64,000 nt of DNA from Arthrobacter sp. S41. Its GTDB lineage: Bacteria > Actinomycetota > Actinomycetes > Actinomycetales > Micrococcaceae. Shown here piece after piece: positions 9,893-19,389 of the stretch; position 1 is the stretch's first letter, and each line of letters opens with the position of its first letter. Where the stretch lies: NCBI RefSeq assembly GCF_004320535.1, contig NZ_SIHY01000001.1:682001-746000 (forward strand). Direction: 5' to 3'. The notes under the pieces were generated by a model. It was not told where the DNA came from, did not search any database, and was given only the letters and a program-made list of their open reading frames with translations. The translations under genes were made by a program, and so were the position numbers.

Positions 9893-10945
9893 CTAATCCT
9901 CATCGTTTTCATAGCTTTGTGCGTTGGCGAAGATTGCATCCTTGGGCATTTTTAGGCCCAGATGCTCCCATGCTCCCGGCATTGCAATACGTCCACGAGG
10001 CGTACGGCCCATCAGCCCTTCGCGCACTAGATACGGTTCGGCAACGGTCTCAACGGTTTCAGTCTCTTCACCCACGGCAATAGCTAGGGTGGATAGTCCT
10101 ACCGGTCCCCCGCCAAACTTTGTGCACAACGCTTCCAATACGCCGCGGTCCAGACGGTCCAGGCCGCGGGCATCAACTTCGTACATATCAAGGGCAGCGG
10201 CCGCAGCCTTGTGGTCGATCTCTTCGAGTTTGTGCACCAAGGCCCAGTCGCGGACTCGGCGCAGCAGGCGGTTGGCGATACGCGGTGTTCCACGCGATCG
10301 ACCGGCAATCTCGGTGAACGCTAACGACGTCACGCTCAAGTCGAGCATCATCGCCGAACGGCGCAACACCAACTCGAGCTCTTTGGCTGCATAAAATTCT
10401 AGGTGGCCGGTGAATCCAAAACGGTCACGCAAAGGACCAGGCAGCAGACCGGCACGCGTGGTTGCGCCAACGAGCGTGAAGGGTGGCAGTTCCAGTGGAA
10501 TGGCCGTTGCTCCGGCGCCCTTACCAACGATGATATCTACGCGGAAATCCTCCATCGCCATGTAGAGCATCTCCTCGGCGGGACGCGACATGCGGTGGAT
10601 TTCGTCCAGGAAGAGCACTTCACCTTCGGTCAGCGAGGAAAGAATTGCTGCGAGGTCACCTGCGTGTTGAATAGCTGGTCCCGATGAGATGCGTAGAGGT
10701 GCGTTCATCTCGGCGGCAATAATCATGGACAGGGTGGTTTTTCCCAACCCTGGAGGACCAGAAAGCAGAACGTGGTCTGCAGTTCGTTCGCGAATTTTTG
10801 CAGCCTCAAGAACCAGCGAAAGCTGCTGGCGAACCCGCGACTGGCCAACAAAATCGTCGAGATTTCGTGGGCGAAGGGCCGCTTCTAGGACGCGTTCCTC
10901 AGGCTCGCTGCCCGCATTGGTTAGCCCAGTGGAGTCATTCTTCAT
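9893..10945 (-). CDS. ruvB: Holliday junction ATP-dependent helicase RuvB
   Basis: AAA+ motor that drives branch migration of Holliday junctions together with RuvA. The 350-residue protein shows Walker [10 protein letters not shown], Walker [11 protein letters not shown], sensor sequence [11 protein letters not shown] and the C-terminal winged-helix domain that ends TPRGR. Its length is normal. It is the last gene of the pdxT-yebC-ruvC-ruvA-ruvB run; the spacing to ruvA is 21 bases. I see no SOS box directly in front of the ruv genes. Confidence 0.97.
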   Translation of the reverse strand: MKNDSTGLTNAGSEPEERVLEAALRPRNLDDFVGQSRVRQQLSLVLEAAKIRERTADHVLLSGPPGLGKTTLSMIIAAEMNAPLRISSGPAIQHAGDLAAILSSLTEGEVLFLDEIHRMSRPAEEMLYMAMEDFRVDIIVGKGAGATAIPLELPPFTLVGATTRAGLLPGPLRDRFGFTGHLEFYAAKELELVLRRSAMMLDLSVTSLAFTEIAGRSRGTPRIANRLLRRVRDWALVHKLEEIDHKAAAAALDMYEVDARGLDRLDRGVLEALCTKFGGGPVGLSTLAIAVGEETETVETVAEPYLVREGLMGRTPRGRIAMPGAWEHLGLKMPKDAIFANAQSYENDED

Positions 10946-10966
10946 GATGGTCCTCTCGACCGCCGG

Positions 10967-11584
10967 TTAGGCCCGGGTCCCGCTAGACATGCTGCGCAGA
11001 GCAGCGCGGAGGATTTCGGCGACATTTCCGCCCGAAACAATTTCAGGTTCAGCCTTGGTGAGCGAATTAAGCGTGCTGGTGGCATCCTTCTCGCTCCAAC
11101 CCAGACCGGTCAACGCTGCAATGACCTGAGGCTCCCAAACACTGGCGTTACCAATGGTGGTCGTTGATGACACGGGAGCACCGGTTGGCACCAGCTTGCC
11201 GTTCAGTTCCAGCACAATTCGGCTGGCACCCTTGGGACCAATGCCGGAGACCTTGGTGAAAGCGGCGGTGTCTTTGGTGTTTGCAGCAATGCGCACTTCT
11301 TCGGCACTATGCACGGCAAGGATGGCCAAACCGGTGCGAGGACCAATACCGGAGACCGAAATGAGAACTTCGAACACGTCGCGTTCATCGGCGCCGGCAA
11401 AGCCAAAGAGTGTCATTGAATCTTCGCGGACCACCATGGAGGTGAAGACGGTAGCTTCACGTCCAACGTGCAAAGTTGCCAGCGTTCCGGGGGTGGCGTT
11501 GATCAGCATGCCGAAGCCGTTGACATCAATTACCGCGGTATTCAGGGACACCAGTTGAACGGTGCCGGTCAATGAGCTGATCAT
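10967..11584 (-). CDS. ruvA: Holliday junction branch migration protein RuvA
   Basis: Binds four-way junctions as a tetramer and loads RuvB. The 205-residue protein begins MISSLTGTVQLV with the OB-fold (VIDVNGFGMLINA). Two helix-hairpin-helix motifs follow (LISVSGIGPRTGLAIL and FTKVSGIGPKGASRIVLEL), and a C-terminal domain III contains LTGLGWSEKDA for RuvB contact. A good ribosome binding site (AAGGAG) precedes the ATG. A 92-base gap separates it from ruvC; it contains a 12-bp palindrome GTTCGATCGAAC (11604-11615) of unknown meaning. Confidence 0.97.
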   Translation of the reverse strand: MISSLTGTVQLVSLNTAVIDVNGFGMLINATPGTLATLHVGREATVFTSMVVREDSMTLFGFAGADERDVFEVLISVSGIGPRTGLAILAVHSAEEVRIAANTKDTAAFTKVSGIGPKGASRIVLELNGKLVPTGAPVSSTTTIGNASVWEPQVIAALTGLGWSEKDATSTLNSLTKAEPEIVSGGNVAEILRAALRSMSSGTRA

Positions 11585-11676
11585 GCCACTCCTTGGGATA
11601 TATGTTCGATCGAACCTAGCTTATCGAAGATACTTACGAATAGCGACGTGCGCAATGCGCCGGTGGGTCGCAGCTA

Positions 11677-12276
11677 CTACCGTCGGACCGCTCGTCGCTT
11701 GGCCGATGCCTCGGCGGCGATCCAGGCTTGCTGCGCACCGGTGAGTTGCGATGAGCCGGTCGCACCAGCTGCAGAGGCTGAAGCATTGGATCCAGAAGCT
11801 GCACCACGCCATCCGTGGGCGATAGCCAAGGCCACCGCATCGGCGGCATCAGCAGGTTTTGGAGCTTCCTCCAGGCGACAAATCTTCGCAACCATTTTGC
11901 CAATGGCTGCCTTGCTTGCTTGTCCAGAACCGGTGACCGCTGCCTTGACCTCGGTGGGAGTATGCAGGGCAACGGGGATTCCACGACGAGCCGCTGCAGT
12001 GATCACTACCCCAGTAACTTGAGCGGTGCCGATGACGGTGGATACGTTGGCCGAAGCAAAAACGCGTTCGATGGCCAATACGTCCGGCTTGTGAAGATCA
12101 AGCCATTCATCAATGGCGTTGGCGATCTTTAGCAGTCGGGCGTCCAGTGGAGTTCCTGGTGGGGTGCCGGCGACGGTGACATCAACCAGCGAAACTTGTC
12201 TGTTTGCGGCGACGTCGACCACGGCCAGACCACAACGGGTCAGTCCGGGGTCGACGCCGACAACGCGAAGGGTCAA
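11677..12276 (-). CDS. ruvC: Crossover junction endodeoxyribonuclease RuvC
   Basis: Resolves Holliday junctions by symmetrical cuts. The 199-residue protein has the RNase H-like fold landmarks: the first catalytic Asp in [12 protein letters not shown] (residue 9), the Glu in [12 protein letters not shown] and the late acidic pair in [17 protein letters not shown]. The last 30 residues are an Ala/Ser-rich tail not found in the enterobacterial protein. It starts four bases after yebC, so the two are co-transcribed. Confidence 0.96.
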   Translation of the reverse strand: MTLRVVGVDPGLTRCGLAVVDVAANRQVSLVDVTVAGTPPGTPLDARLLKIANAIDEWLDLHKPDVLAIERVFASANVSTVIGTAQVTGVVITAAARRGIPVALHTPTEVKAAVTGSGQASKAAIGKMVAKICRLEEAPKPADAADAVALAIAHGWRGAASGSNASASAAGATGSSQLTGAQQAWIAAEASAKRRAVRR

Positions 12277-12279
12277 GTC

Positions 12280-13038
12280 CTACTGCTCTTCGTCCAGCGC
12301 GGCGCGAACCTCGTCGGATAGATCAGCGTTGGTGTAAACGTTCTGCACATCGTCAAGTTCTTCGAGAGCGTCGAAGAGGTGAAGGAACTTGCGAGCACCC
12401 TCAACGTCCAGATCAACCTTCATCGAAGGAATGAATTCCATTTCGTCGGACTCGTAGGCAATTTCTGCCTCGTCCAGCGCAGCGGCAACAGCACGCAGAT
12501 CCGATGGATCGCAGACAATAGCGAAGCTGTCGTCCTCGTCCAGAATCTCGTCCGCGCCGGCGTCGAGAACGATCATCAACAGGTCGTCTTCGCTCAGCTC
12601 GCCCTTTGGCAGGCGGACTACACCCTGACGGTTAAACAGGTACGAAACCGAACCTGGGTCTGCAATGGTTCCACCATTGCGGGTGATGCCAACACGAACC
12701 TCAGAAGCTGCGCGGTTCTTGTTATCGGTAAGGCACTCGATCAGCAAAGCCGAGCCCTGTGGGCCACGTGCTTCGTAAATGATCTCGGTGTAGTCAATAA
12801 CTTCGCCGGTCAGGCCAGCGCCACGCTTGACTGCGCGGTCGATGTTATTGATTGGCACGGAGTTTTTCTTGGCCTTGCTAACAGCAAGTTCCAGTGCCGG
12901 GTTGCCGGACATGTCGGCGCCGCCGGCACGGGCTGCAACTTCGATACCCTTAATGAATTTTGCAAAGGCCTTGGCGCGCTTGGCGTCAATTGCAGCCTTC
13001 TTATGCTTGGTGGTTGCCCATTTGGAGTGGCCTGACAT
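12280..13038 (-). CDS. yebC: YebC/PmpR-family protein
   Basis: A conserved protein described both as a DNA-binding regulator and, for some members, as a factor that helps ribosomes through proline stretches. The 252-residue protein has the family start [21 protein letters not shown], the NVPIDNIERA-like segment [29 protein letters not shown] and the acidic C-terminal domain. Its length is standard. It lies three bases from pdxT and four from ruvC, in one transcription unit. Confidence 0.95.
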   Translation of the reverse strand: MSGHSKWATTKHKKAAIDAKRAKAFAKFIKGIEVAARAGGADMSGNPALELAVSKAKKNSVPINNIDRAVKRGAGLTGEVIDYTEIIYEARGPQGSALLIECLTDNKNRAASEVRVGITRNGGTIADPGSVSYLFNRQGVVRLPKGELSEDDLLMIVLDAGADEILDEDDSFAIVCDPSDLRAVAAALDEAEIAYESDEMEFIPSMKVDLDVEGARKFLHLFDALEELDDVQNVYTNADLSDEVRAALDEEQ

Positions 13039-13041
13039 GCT

Positions 13042-13653
13042 TTAAGCGTCTCCTCGCGTGAGTTGGATGAAAAATTCGTGGATCGCCGTGCTGCCGGTGA
13101 CTTCCGGGTGAAAGCTGGTTGCCAACAAATTTCCCTGACGTACTGCAACAATTCTACCCTGTTCGCGCTCATCCTCAGCCGGAACCATGCTGATCACCTG
13201 CACCTCGGGTCCTACTTGCACCGCTTCGGGTGCACGGATAAAGACCGCTTCGAGATTTTTACCGTTGAAGTCCAGCTGGTATTCGAAGGAATCCACTTGT
13301 CGGCCGAAGGCATTACGACGCACCGTCATGTCGATTCCACCAAAGCTTTGCTGTACTGCGCCGGCACTGGAGACCGCAGGGTTTTCAATCCGGTCAGCCA
13401 GCATGATCATTCCGGCACAGGAGCCGTACGCCGGCATTCCTGCCGCTATGCGTTCCTTGATCGGTTCGGCCAGCGAATAGTTACGTGACAGCCGGTCGAT
13501 GACAGAGGACTCTCCCCCAGGGATGACCAACGCGTCGACCTGCTTAAGATCCTCAGGGGTGCGTACTATCTGTGCTGCTTGGCCCAAACGTTCCAAAGAC
13601 GCAAGGTGTTCACGGAAATCCCCTTGAAGGGCGAGGACGCCAAATTTCGGCAT
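13042..13653 (-). CDS. pdxT: Pyridoxal 5'-phosphate synthase glutaminase subunit PdxT
   Basis: Releases ammonia from glutamine and passes it to PdxS for PLP synthesis. The 203-residue class I amidotransferase has the GGESS loop (residues 46-50), the nucleophile Cys79 in YGSCAGM and the His-Glu pair in SFHPEVTG (H182, E184). It leads the yebC-ruv cluster rather than following pdxS, which lies about 7 kb upstream on the same strand. In many actinobacteria the two subunits are adjacent; here they must be expressed from separate transcripts. Confidence 0.95.
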   Translation of the reverse strand: MPKFGVLALQGDFREHLASLERLGQAAQIVRTPEDLKQVDALVIPGGESSVIDRLSRNYSLAEPIKERIAAGMPAYGSCAGMIMLADRIENPAVSSAGAVQQSFGGIDMTVRRNAFGRQVDSFEYQLDFNGKNLEAVFIRAPEAVQVGPEVQVISMVPAEDEREQGRIVAVRQGNLLATSFHPEVTGSTAIHEFFIQLTRGDA

Positions 13654-13901
13654 GGGTGTGACCTTTAGAGTTCGAGGGCTACATGGCGCACTTCGCGCCG
13701 AAACAACGTTAGTACCCTTGCTCGTACCAGCTAATTTTGTTGCACGGTGTGTCGCCTTTTCCTACGCCATGATTCGACGGCGACGCCATCCATTGACATC
13801 ATCACTCCCAGTTTTTGGTTGTGGCCAACCGGCCAGAAGCCACGCATGGCGAGTCAAGGCGATAGCCTGTTACTAACCACGTCAAAGCAAGGGTGTTGCC
13901 A

Positions 13902-14537
13902 ATGCTCCACGGATACCAACGACCGCAGATCACCATTGCCGATTTTCTTGACGCTCGCGGTCTGCCGATTGAGTATGGAAACCGCTGGGATTCCCAGCCA
14001 CCGGAGGACGCGTATACCCAGGTCGCCCACCCGCACCGTTTTGCGCCGGTGCATGAGGTGACTCAGGCGCTGCTGGAATGGATGTGCGCGCGTTTCAAAG
14101 TGCGTCGCTACGAAGATCCCGGACTAGCTAGGCTGCTTCGCGTGAATGATCAAGATCTGATTGCTTCGGTTCGACTTTTTCCTGAGGATTCACGGTGTGC
14201 ACCGATGGCTTTGGTTTTCACTAACTTTCCTAGCGTGCATCTTGAATTCGGAGCCTTATTCCGGAGAATCACTCCTAACTGCGGTTGCGATGGTTGTGAT
14301 GAGTCAGTTCCCGAGATGCTTGACGAGCTTGAGGAATGGATCGACGCAGTAGTCTCCGGGGCCTTCGTCGAGATCATGAACTGGGATCAGCAACTAGTAA
14401 CGCATCTGTTTCATGTCAAGGCACTGGGATTCGCCGAGGAATCGCGCAGCTTCGAAGATATTTCGCCCGCACGCTTGGCCAGGGCCCGTGAAATTCTTCC
14501 GCACGATGGCCGCTGGGCTCCTTGGCCAGTGCGCTAA
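13902..14537 (+). CDS. DUF6226-like protein of unknown function
   Basis: A 211-residue soluble protein starting MLHGYQRPQITIADFLDARG. It matches my memory of the DUF6226 family in Arthrobacter-type genomes (moderate confidence); no function is known. A compact Cys/Asp cluster NCGCDGCDE (about residues 125-133 of this start) could bind a metal, and the family-like tail ends GRWAPWPVR. The ATG at 13902 is preferred over a GTG nine bases upstream because AAGG lies nine bases before it. It is divergent from pdxT and converges on the CapA-like gene with a single base between stops. Confidence 0.7.
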   Translation: MLHGYQRPQITIADFLDARGLPIEYGNRWDSQPPEDAYTQVAHPHRFAPVHEVTQALLEWMCARFKVRRYEDPGLARLLRVNDQDLIASVRLFPEDSRCAPMALVFTNFPSVHLEFGALFRRITPNCGCDGCDESVPEMLDELEEWIDAVVSGAFVEIMNWDQQLVTHLFHVKALGFAEESRSFEDISPARLARAREILPHDGRWAPWPVR

Positions 14538-14538
14538 T

Positions 14539-15750
14539 TTAATCCAGACGCCATGGCTGAAGCCCATCTTCAATGGCACCGTACGCGTTCATCGTGGCCT
14601 TGGTCCTTGCTAAAGACGCTTTGGAATCAGCAGCAGGCAGACAATCGGAGACGTCAAAAACTTCGCACCATTTCACTGGCGACTTAGAGAGCTGATGCGG
14701 AACCCATTCAAGCTTGCTAACTTCCCAGTCCCCGGACTTTTTGCCTTCGCTAAATGTCGCTTTGACGCTGATGCCTTCGCGGTTCAGGATGGTCTTGGTC
14801 GCGTGCTTGGCTACCGAGTTTCCCAGCCCGTAAACAATCCAGGTGCCGTCGTACTTTTCAATAGGAAGCACCGAATGCGTGTGGTGCATGTAGATGAAGT
14901 CGAAGGCCCCGGAGTCAGCCAGCGCATGGCCAAGATTTTGTTGCTCGGCGGTGGGTCGGTTGGTGTATTCGGTTCCGTCGTGAATCGCGGCCACAACAAT
15001 TTGAGCCCCGGCCTTTTTCGCCGCTTTGCCCCGGTTGATTAACCTTTGTGCGTCAACACCGGTATCGACCTGCCAGTTTGCATCGGCAGCTAATCCATTA
15101 AGCGAAAAGGTACTGGTCACTACCCCGAGCTTCACGCCATCAATTTCCATAATCGGTGGCTTCTGAGAATCCTTGTGTGTGCGGTAGGAGCCAGTGGCAA
15201 AAAGTCCATGCTCCTCTAGCGCATCCAGCGTCCGGTTCACTCCGGAGGTTCCGGCATCCACGGTGTGGTTGGTCGCCGTGGTGCAACCGTCGTACCCCAC
15301 GTCTTTCAAATCAGCGAGAATCTGTTCAGGGACAGTGAAGCGCGGGTAGCCCGAATATGGTGGCTTTCCTATTGGTGTTTCAAGATTGCACAGGGCTGCG
15401 TCCGCGTCCTGAGCGTATGGCTTGAGCCCGGCTAGTAGCGGGGAAAAATCATAATCTTCACCGTTGCCCGATTGTGCTTGGGCGGATGTTTTCGCCTCGT
15501 CCAAAAGCGCAGGATGCAAGAGGACATCGCCGGTGACCATCAGTGAGAAGTCTTTTGGTTGATCACGATCAACATCGGCATTCTCCGCACCGGTACTGTC
15601 CGGATTTGATGCAGTGCCTGACGGCGTGTGCTGCGCGGAAGACTGACTGTTCTGGTTCGGGGTGTCGGTAGCCGAACAGCCCGAGAGCAGAGCAATACCA
15701 AGCAAGCCGGCAGTCAGGGATCGAGTAACGAGGGCCACACGCTGATGCAT
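14539..15750 (-). CDS. CapA/PgsA-family lipoprotein (poly-gamma-glutamate synthesis-like)
   Basis: A secreted 403-residue lipoprotein. Residues 1-25 form a lipoprotein signal peptide with lipobox LLSGC, followed by a Ser/Thr/Asn-rich linker. The rest matches the CapA-type metallophosphoesterase-like fold: SLMVTGDVLLHP, DAALCNLETPIG, TATNHTVDAGTSGVNRTLDAL, VVAAIHDGTEYTNRPT and FIYMHHTHSVLPIEKYDGTWIVYGLGNSV. CapA proteins take part in poly-gamma-glutamate capsule formation in Bacillus, but no capBC-like genes lie nearby, so the substrate here is unknown. Confidence 0.85.
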   Translation of the reverse strand: MHQRVALVTRSLTAGLLGIALLSGCSATDTPNQNSQSSAQHTPSGTASNPDSTGAENADVDRDQPKDFSLMVTGDVLLHPALLDEAKTSAQAQSGNGEDYDFSPLLAGLKPYAQDADAALCNLETPIGKPPYSGYPRFTVPEQILADLKDVGYDGCTTATNHTVDAGTSGVNRTLDALEEHGLFATGSYRTHKDSQKPPIMEIDGVKLGVVTSTFSLNGLAADANWQVDTGVDAQRLINRGKAAKKAGAQIVVAAIHDGTEYTNRPTAEQQNLGHALADSGAFDFIYMHHTHSVLPIEKYDGTWIVYGLGNSVAKHATKTILNREGISVKATFSEGKKSGDWEVSKLEWVPHQLSKSPVKWCEVFDVSDCLPAADSKASLARTKATMNAYGAIEDGLQPWRLD

Positions 15751-15820
15751 GCTTTGAGCCTAGCCCAGTATGACCTCAGGGGTGTTAATGCAAGCTCAAT
15801 CACGTTGTTTATGAAAGCCT

Positions 15821-17839
15821 ATGCTTATGCAAAATCCGCTCTTGACACCAAGTACCCGCCCTTACCAATGGCCGGCCTTTGACTCGATTACTGCCGATCA
15901 CTACTTGGAAGCGGCCGAACTCGGTGCCGCGGAACAACGCGAAGAATTACAGCGCATTGCCTCTGAACCTGGCGAGCCAACCTTCGCCAATACCTTCCAA
16001 GCGCTTGAAAGCAGCGGACAAACCCTGCGTCGGGCAATGATGACGTACTTCAGCGTCTTGTCCGCTCATGGAACTGAACCAATCAGAGCCATCCAATCCC
16101 AGATGTCGGCAATCTACAGTGCGCAAGAAGACGAGATTTACCTAAATAAAACCTTGTACTTGCGTTTACAAACCCTTAATTGTTCACAGCTGGAGGGCGA
16201 AGACGCTCGTCTAGCGAAACAGACCCTAAAGGACTTTGAACTCTCCGGCGCGGCGCTGGACGAATCCGAAAAGCAAAAGCTCAAAGAACTCAACGCACAG
16301 CTATCGGAGCTTTCGAGCCAATTCGGCAATCGTGTGTTGGAGAACCAAAACGCACATGCGGTGCTCTTTGAATCCACCGACGAACTTGCCGGGTTGAGCA
16401 CACAAGCCATCGACTCGGCGGCTCAGGCTGCCAAACAAGCCGGGCATGCTCAGGGCTACCTTCTGCCCTTGGTCTCTCCGACCCAGCAGCCACTGCTTGA
16501 ATCGCTGACCTCTAGCGAGTCTCGTCGTAAGGTCTTCATGGCCTCGATCTCTCGTGGAACCGACGAGAACCCAACGATCCATCTTGCTGCACAGATGGCT
16601 GCTCTTCGCGCCGAACGTGCTGAGCTACTCGGCTTTGCCAACCATGCCGAAACAGTTCTCGCCCAGGCAACCGCGCCTTCAACTGCGGCAGTCCAAGAAC
16701 GACTGGCTGAACTTACCGTAGCTGCCACTGCCAATGCTCGTAAAGAAGCCGAAATTCTTGCCAAGGTTGCTGGCCATGAGCTCAACGCATGGGACTGGAA
16801 GTTTTACTCTAACCAGGTGTTGCGTGATGAATACGCGGTGGATTCCGAGGAGCTGCGGAACTACTTTGAGCTTGATCGAGTTCTGATTGATGGCGTCTTT
16901 GCTACCGCTACCAAGTTGTATGGCATCACCTTCACGGAACGCTTTGACCTACCTACGTATCACGAGCAAGTTCGTGTCTTCGAGGTTTTCGACGCTGATG
17001 GCAGCCCGCTGGCTCTCTACACCGGTGACTATTTGGCTCGTGAAACCAAAAAGGGTGGCGCTTGGATGACAAGCCTGCGTGATGCGGCATCCTTCTTTGG
17101 CGAACTGCCCATTGTGACTAACACGTTGAATATCTCGGCTCCAGCTGACGGTGAACCCGCCTTGCTGTCACTGGATGAAACCAATACGTTGTTCCACGAG
17201 TTCGGTCACGCGCTGCACGGCATGTTCTCCAACGGTAAATACGCTTCCCTTTCAGGCACCTCAGTCCCCCGCGATTTTGTCGAATTCCCTTCACAGGTCA
17301 ACGAGATGTGGGTTTTGGATCAGCAGGTCATACCCGGCTATGCCTTGCATCATAAAACAGGTCAGAAGCTGGATGAAGCAACCATTAGTAAGGTGCGCGA
17401 CGCCGGGCTATGGGGTCAGGGCTTTTCTACCACCGAATATCTCGCGGCCAGCGTGCTGGATTGGGCATGGCACACGATTCGCGCTGGTGCCGTCATCGAA
17501 GATCCACTGCAGTTCGAACAGCAGGTTCTCAACGATGCTGGTTTTGATACAGAACTGATTCCGCCACGCTACCGGACCGGTTATTTCCAGCACATTTTCG
17601 CCAACGGATACTCAGCTGGCTACTACTCCTACATATGGAGTGAAGTACTCGACGCCGACACTGTGCAGTGGTTCGAGGAAAATGGTGGCTTGATGCGCGA
17701 AAATGGAAGTCGGTTCCGTCAGGAACTACTTTCGCGCGGTAACACGCGCGATCCCCTAAAGTCCTATGAATTGTTCCGTGGCCGCACCGCTCGGGTAGAG
17801 CCGTTGCTGCGCCGTCGAGGATTGGTGAACGCAGAATAA
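15821..17839 (+). CDS. dcp: M3-family metallopeptidase (peptidyl-dipeptidase Dcp-like)
   Basis: A zinc peptidase that removes dipeptides from peptide C-termini or degrades oligopeptides. The 672-residue protein has the M3 zinc motif HEFGHALHGMFS (HEFGH at about residues 459-463), then PRDFVEFPSQVNEMW with the third zinc-ligand glutamate region, and the C-terminal YSYIWSEVLDADTVQWFEE substrate-binding segment. There is no signal peptide, so a cytoplasmic role in peptide turnover is likely. The start is ATG at 15821 or 15827; no strong ribosome binding site helps to choose. It overlaps the next gene by one base. Confidence 0.92.
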   Translation: MLMQNPLLTPSTRPYQWPAFDSITADHYLEAAELGAAEQREELQRIASEPGEPTFANTFQALESSGQTLRRAMMTYFSVLSAHGTEPIRAIQSQMSAIYSAQEDEIYLNKTLYLRLQTLNCSQLEGEDARLAKQTLKDFELSGAALDESEKQKLKELNAQLSELSSQFGNRVLENQNAHAVLFESTDELAGLSTQAIDSAAQAAKQAGHAQGYLLPLVSPTQQPLLESLTSSESRRKVFMASISRGTDENPTIHLAAQMAALRAERAELLGFANHAETVLAQATAPSTAAVQERLAELTVAATANARKEAEILAKVAGHELNAWDWKFYSNQVLRDEYAVDSEELRNYFELDRVLIDGVFATATKLYGITFTERFDLPTYHEQVRVFEVFDADGSPLALYTGDYLARETKKGGAWMTSLRDAASFFGELPIVTNTLNISAPADGEPALLSLDETNTLFHEFGHALHGMFSNGKYASLSGTSVPRDFVEFPSQVNEMWVLDQQVIPGYALHHKTGQKLDEATISKVRDAGLWGQGFSTTEYLAASVLDWAWHTIRAGAVIEDPLQFEQQVLNDAGFDTELIPPRYRTGYFQHIFANGYSAGYYSYIWSEVLDADTVQWFEENGGLMRENGSRFRQELLSRGNTRDPLKSYELFRGRTARVEPLLRRRGLVNAE

Positions 17840-18603
17840 TGACGACGATTGCCTCCGCACAGGAAGCACTGAGCCACTGGCATCAGGCACTAGCAGTTGC
17901 CACAGGCGGCAAGATTTTTACCACCCACGGGTGCTCATGGGCATGGCAACCGGTGCGCAAGCGCTTGATCTTGCTGTTCCCGGAGAACCCGGAGCCCTCA
18001 GGGTTGCGCCCAGCACTGGCCGAGGGCCAGCGTTTAGGCGCCCGCCGGGTGGAAGCTTGGGTTAATGCTGGGTCTGACTCCGCTGAACTGAAGGCCACAG
18101 GTTTCTCTGACAACGCACAAGTATCTTGGCACGCTGGACCGTTGGCTATTCCGATGGATCGTTGGGCCGGCAAAATTCGCCTGGGCAATAACGTTCCTGA
18201 AGCCACCGGTGCCGATGCTTCCGAGCTGAACGTCACTAATTTGTGGCGAGATCTCAGCAGCCAGCTTTCTAGCGGGCATCCGGCCTTACGCCGTGTAGAG
18301 CACGCTTTGGCACGAACCGATGAAGGCGAGATCGTTGGTCGCGGTTTTGCTCAGCAGGGTTTGGGCGGTCAGCTGATGATTCATTCGCTGGCAGTGGGCA
18401 AGGAATACCGCCGTCAGGGTGCTGGCACAGCACTGCTTCAAGGGCTTTCGCGCTCCATGATCAATCCGCTCTCACCGCCTGACGAAGAGACTGCGGTGGA
18501 GCTGCTTGCTGCAGCGACGCCGTCAAGCGCTGATTTCTTCACGGCCAACGGTCTGAAATTACTTGGTCGCGGTCGCCACTTGGTTCTTCGGTCTTGGAAC
18601 TAG
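17839..18603 (+). CDS. GNAT-family N-acetyltransferase
   Basis: A 254-residue protein whose C-terminal half carries the acetyl-CoA-binding motif LAVGKEYRRQGAGTALLQGL; the N-terminal half looks like a degenerate second GNAT repeat (LRPALAEGQRLGARRVEAW). The substrate is unknown. The stop of the M3 peptidase gene and this ATG share one base (TAATG), which implies translational coupling and perhaps a link to peptide or amino-acid metabolism. It ends just before a 52-bp palindrome. Confidence 0.8.
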   Translation: MTTIASAQEALSHWHQALAVATGGKIFTTHGCSWAWQPVRKRLILLFPENPEPSGLRPALAEGQRLGARRVEAWVNAGSDSAELKATGFSDNAQVSWHAGPLAIPMDRWAGKIRLGNNVPEATGADASELNVTNLWRDLSSQLSSGHPALRRVEHALARTDEGEIVGRGFAQQGLGGQLMIHSLAVGKEYRRQGAGTALLQGLSRSMINPLSPPDEETAVELLAAATPSSADFFTANGLKLLGRGRHLVLRSWN

Positions 18604-18623
18604 TAGCAAAACTATAGCCAGGT

Positions 18624-18675
18624 AAACAGGTGCGCGGTGCACAGAAAATATTTTCTGTGCACCGCGCACCTGTTT
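18624..18675. terminator. Perfect 52-bp palindrome, probable bidirectional terminator
   Basis: Positions 18624-18649 are exactly the reverse complement of 18650-18675, without mismatch or spacer. The centre is AAAATATTTT and the arms carry GGTGCGCGGTGCACAG. T-rich sequence follows on the plus strand. It lies between the convergent GNAT and DHFR-like genes, where a shared terminator is expected. Confidence 0.8.
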
Positions 18676-18684
18676 GTTTCTTGT

Positions 18685-19245
18685 TTATTCGGAGCGAAGC
18701 ACTCGATACACCAAGCGAGCAAACGCGCCCGCCTTCCTTGCCTCGGAAAGTTCTAACCGTTCGCTACCAATGGTGCGAGGTAGTAAGGCGGCCCCACCGG
18801 ACAGTGCGGCTGGCGCGACGGTCAGGGCCAACGTATCGATGGCGTCAATATCGAAGAATTGTCCAAGAAGTTCGCCACCACCGAGCACCCAGATGTTCTG
18901 TTCGCCGGCGACTTCTCGAATGTGTGGCAGTATCTCAGCAACGGACGCGTTAACCAGTCGTACATCGGCGCCCTGCGGGATAGGAAGATCCCGCGAGGTA
19001 AACACGTAGGTCGTGATACCCGGATAGAATTCCTGCCACTTTTGTGGATTTTCGATTAGCTGCTCATTTTCAAGCATCCACATATACGTATTGGCACCTT
19101 CAACGTGGACGCGCACGTTCTGCGGAAGCAAGTCCGGGTCTGGTTCTTGTGCTCCAGGGACGTCAAAGAGCCATTGCAAGCTGTGGCTCTCGTCGGCCAG
19201 GTAGCCGTTCAGGGTCACTGCTGCATCAAAAATGATCTCGCTCAT
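18685..19245 (-). CDS. Dihydrofolate reductase-family protein (RibD C-terminal-like)
   Basis: A 186-residue protein starting MSEIIFDAAVTLNGYLADE, the pattern of stand-alone RibD-C/DHFR-like reductases. It also has VEGANTYMWML, VFTSRDLP and IWVLGGGELLGQFFDIDAIDTLALTVAP (NADPH-binding GGG loop). These proteins use NADPH; the physiological substrate is usually unknown. The ATG at 19245 is used rather than a 38-codon longer frame, which has no family resemblance. It is alone between a palindromic terminator and the dioxygenase gene. Confidence 0.85.
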   Translation of the reverse strand: MSEIIFDAAVTLNGYLADESHSLQWLFDVPGAQEPDPDLLPQNVRVHVEGANTYMWMLENEQLIENPQKWQEFYPGITTYVFTSRDLPIPQGADVRLVNASVAEILPHIREVAGEQNIWVLGGGELLGQFFDIDAIDTLALTVAPAALSGGAALLPRTIGSERLELSEARKAGAFARLVYRVLRSE

Positions 19246-19389
19246 GCACTTCAATTTACTACAGCGGCTTGCCCCGAACTCTTTCTTCTCTTTCGTCGAG
19301 ATCGCACCTAGTTGGAATTCGACCTCGACGAAGGATCGGCAATCGAACGAGCGGAACAAACGAGTTCGGCTGCTTACTGCTCCCCTGAT

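Noticed and set aside
11604-11615. GTTCGATCGAAC upstream of ruvA as a LexA box
   Set aside because: The half-sites are in the opposite order (GTTCGA before TCGAAC) with no spacer, unlike TCGAAC-N4-GTTCGA; the true box upstream of DUF6504-dnaE2 fits much better.
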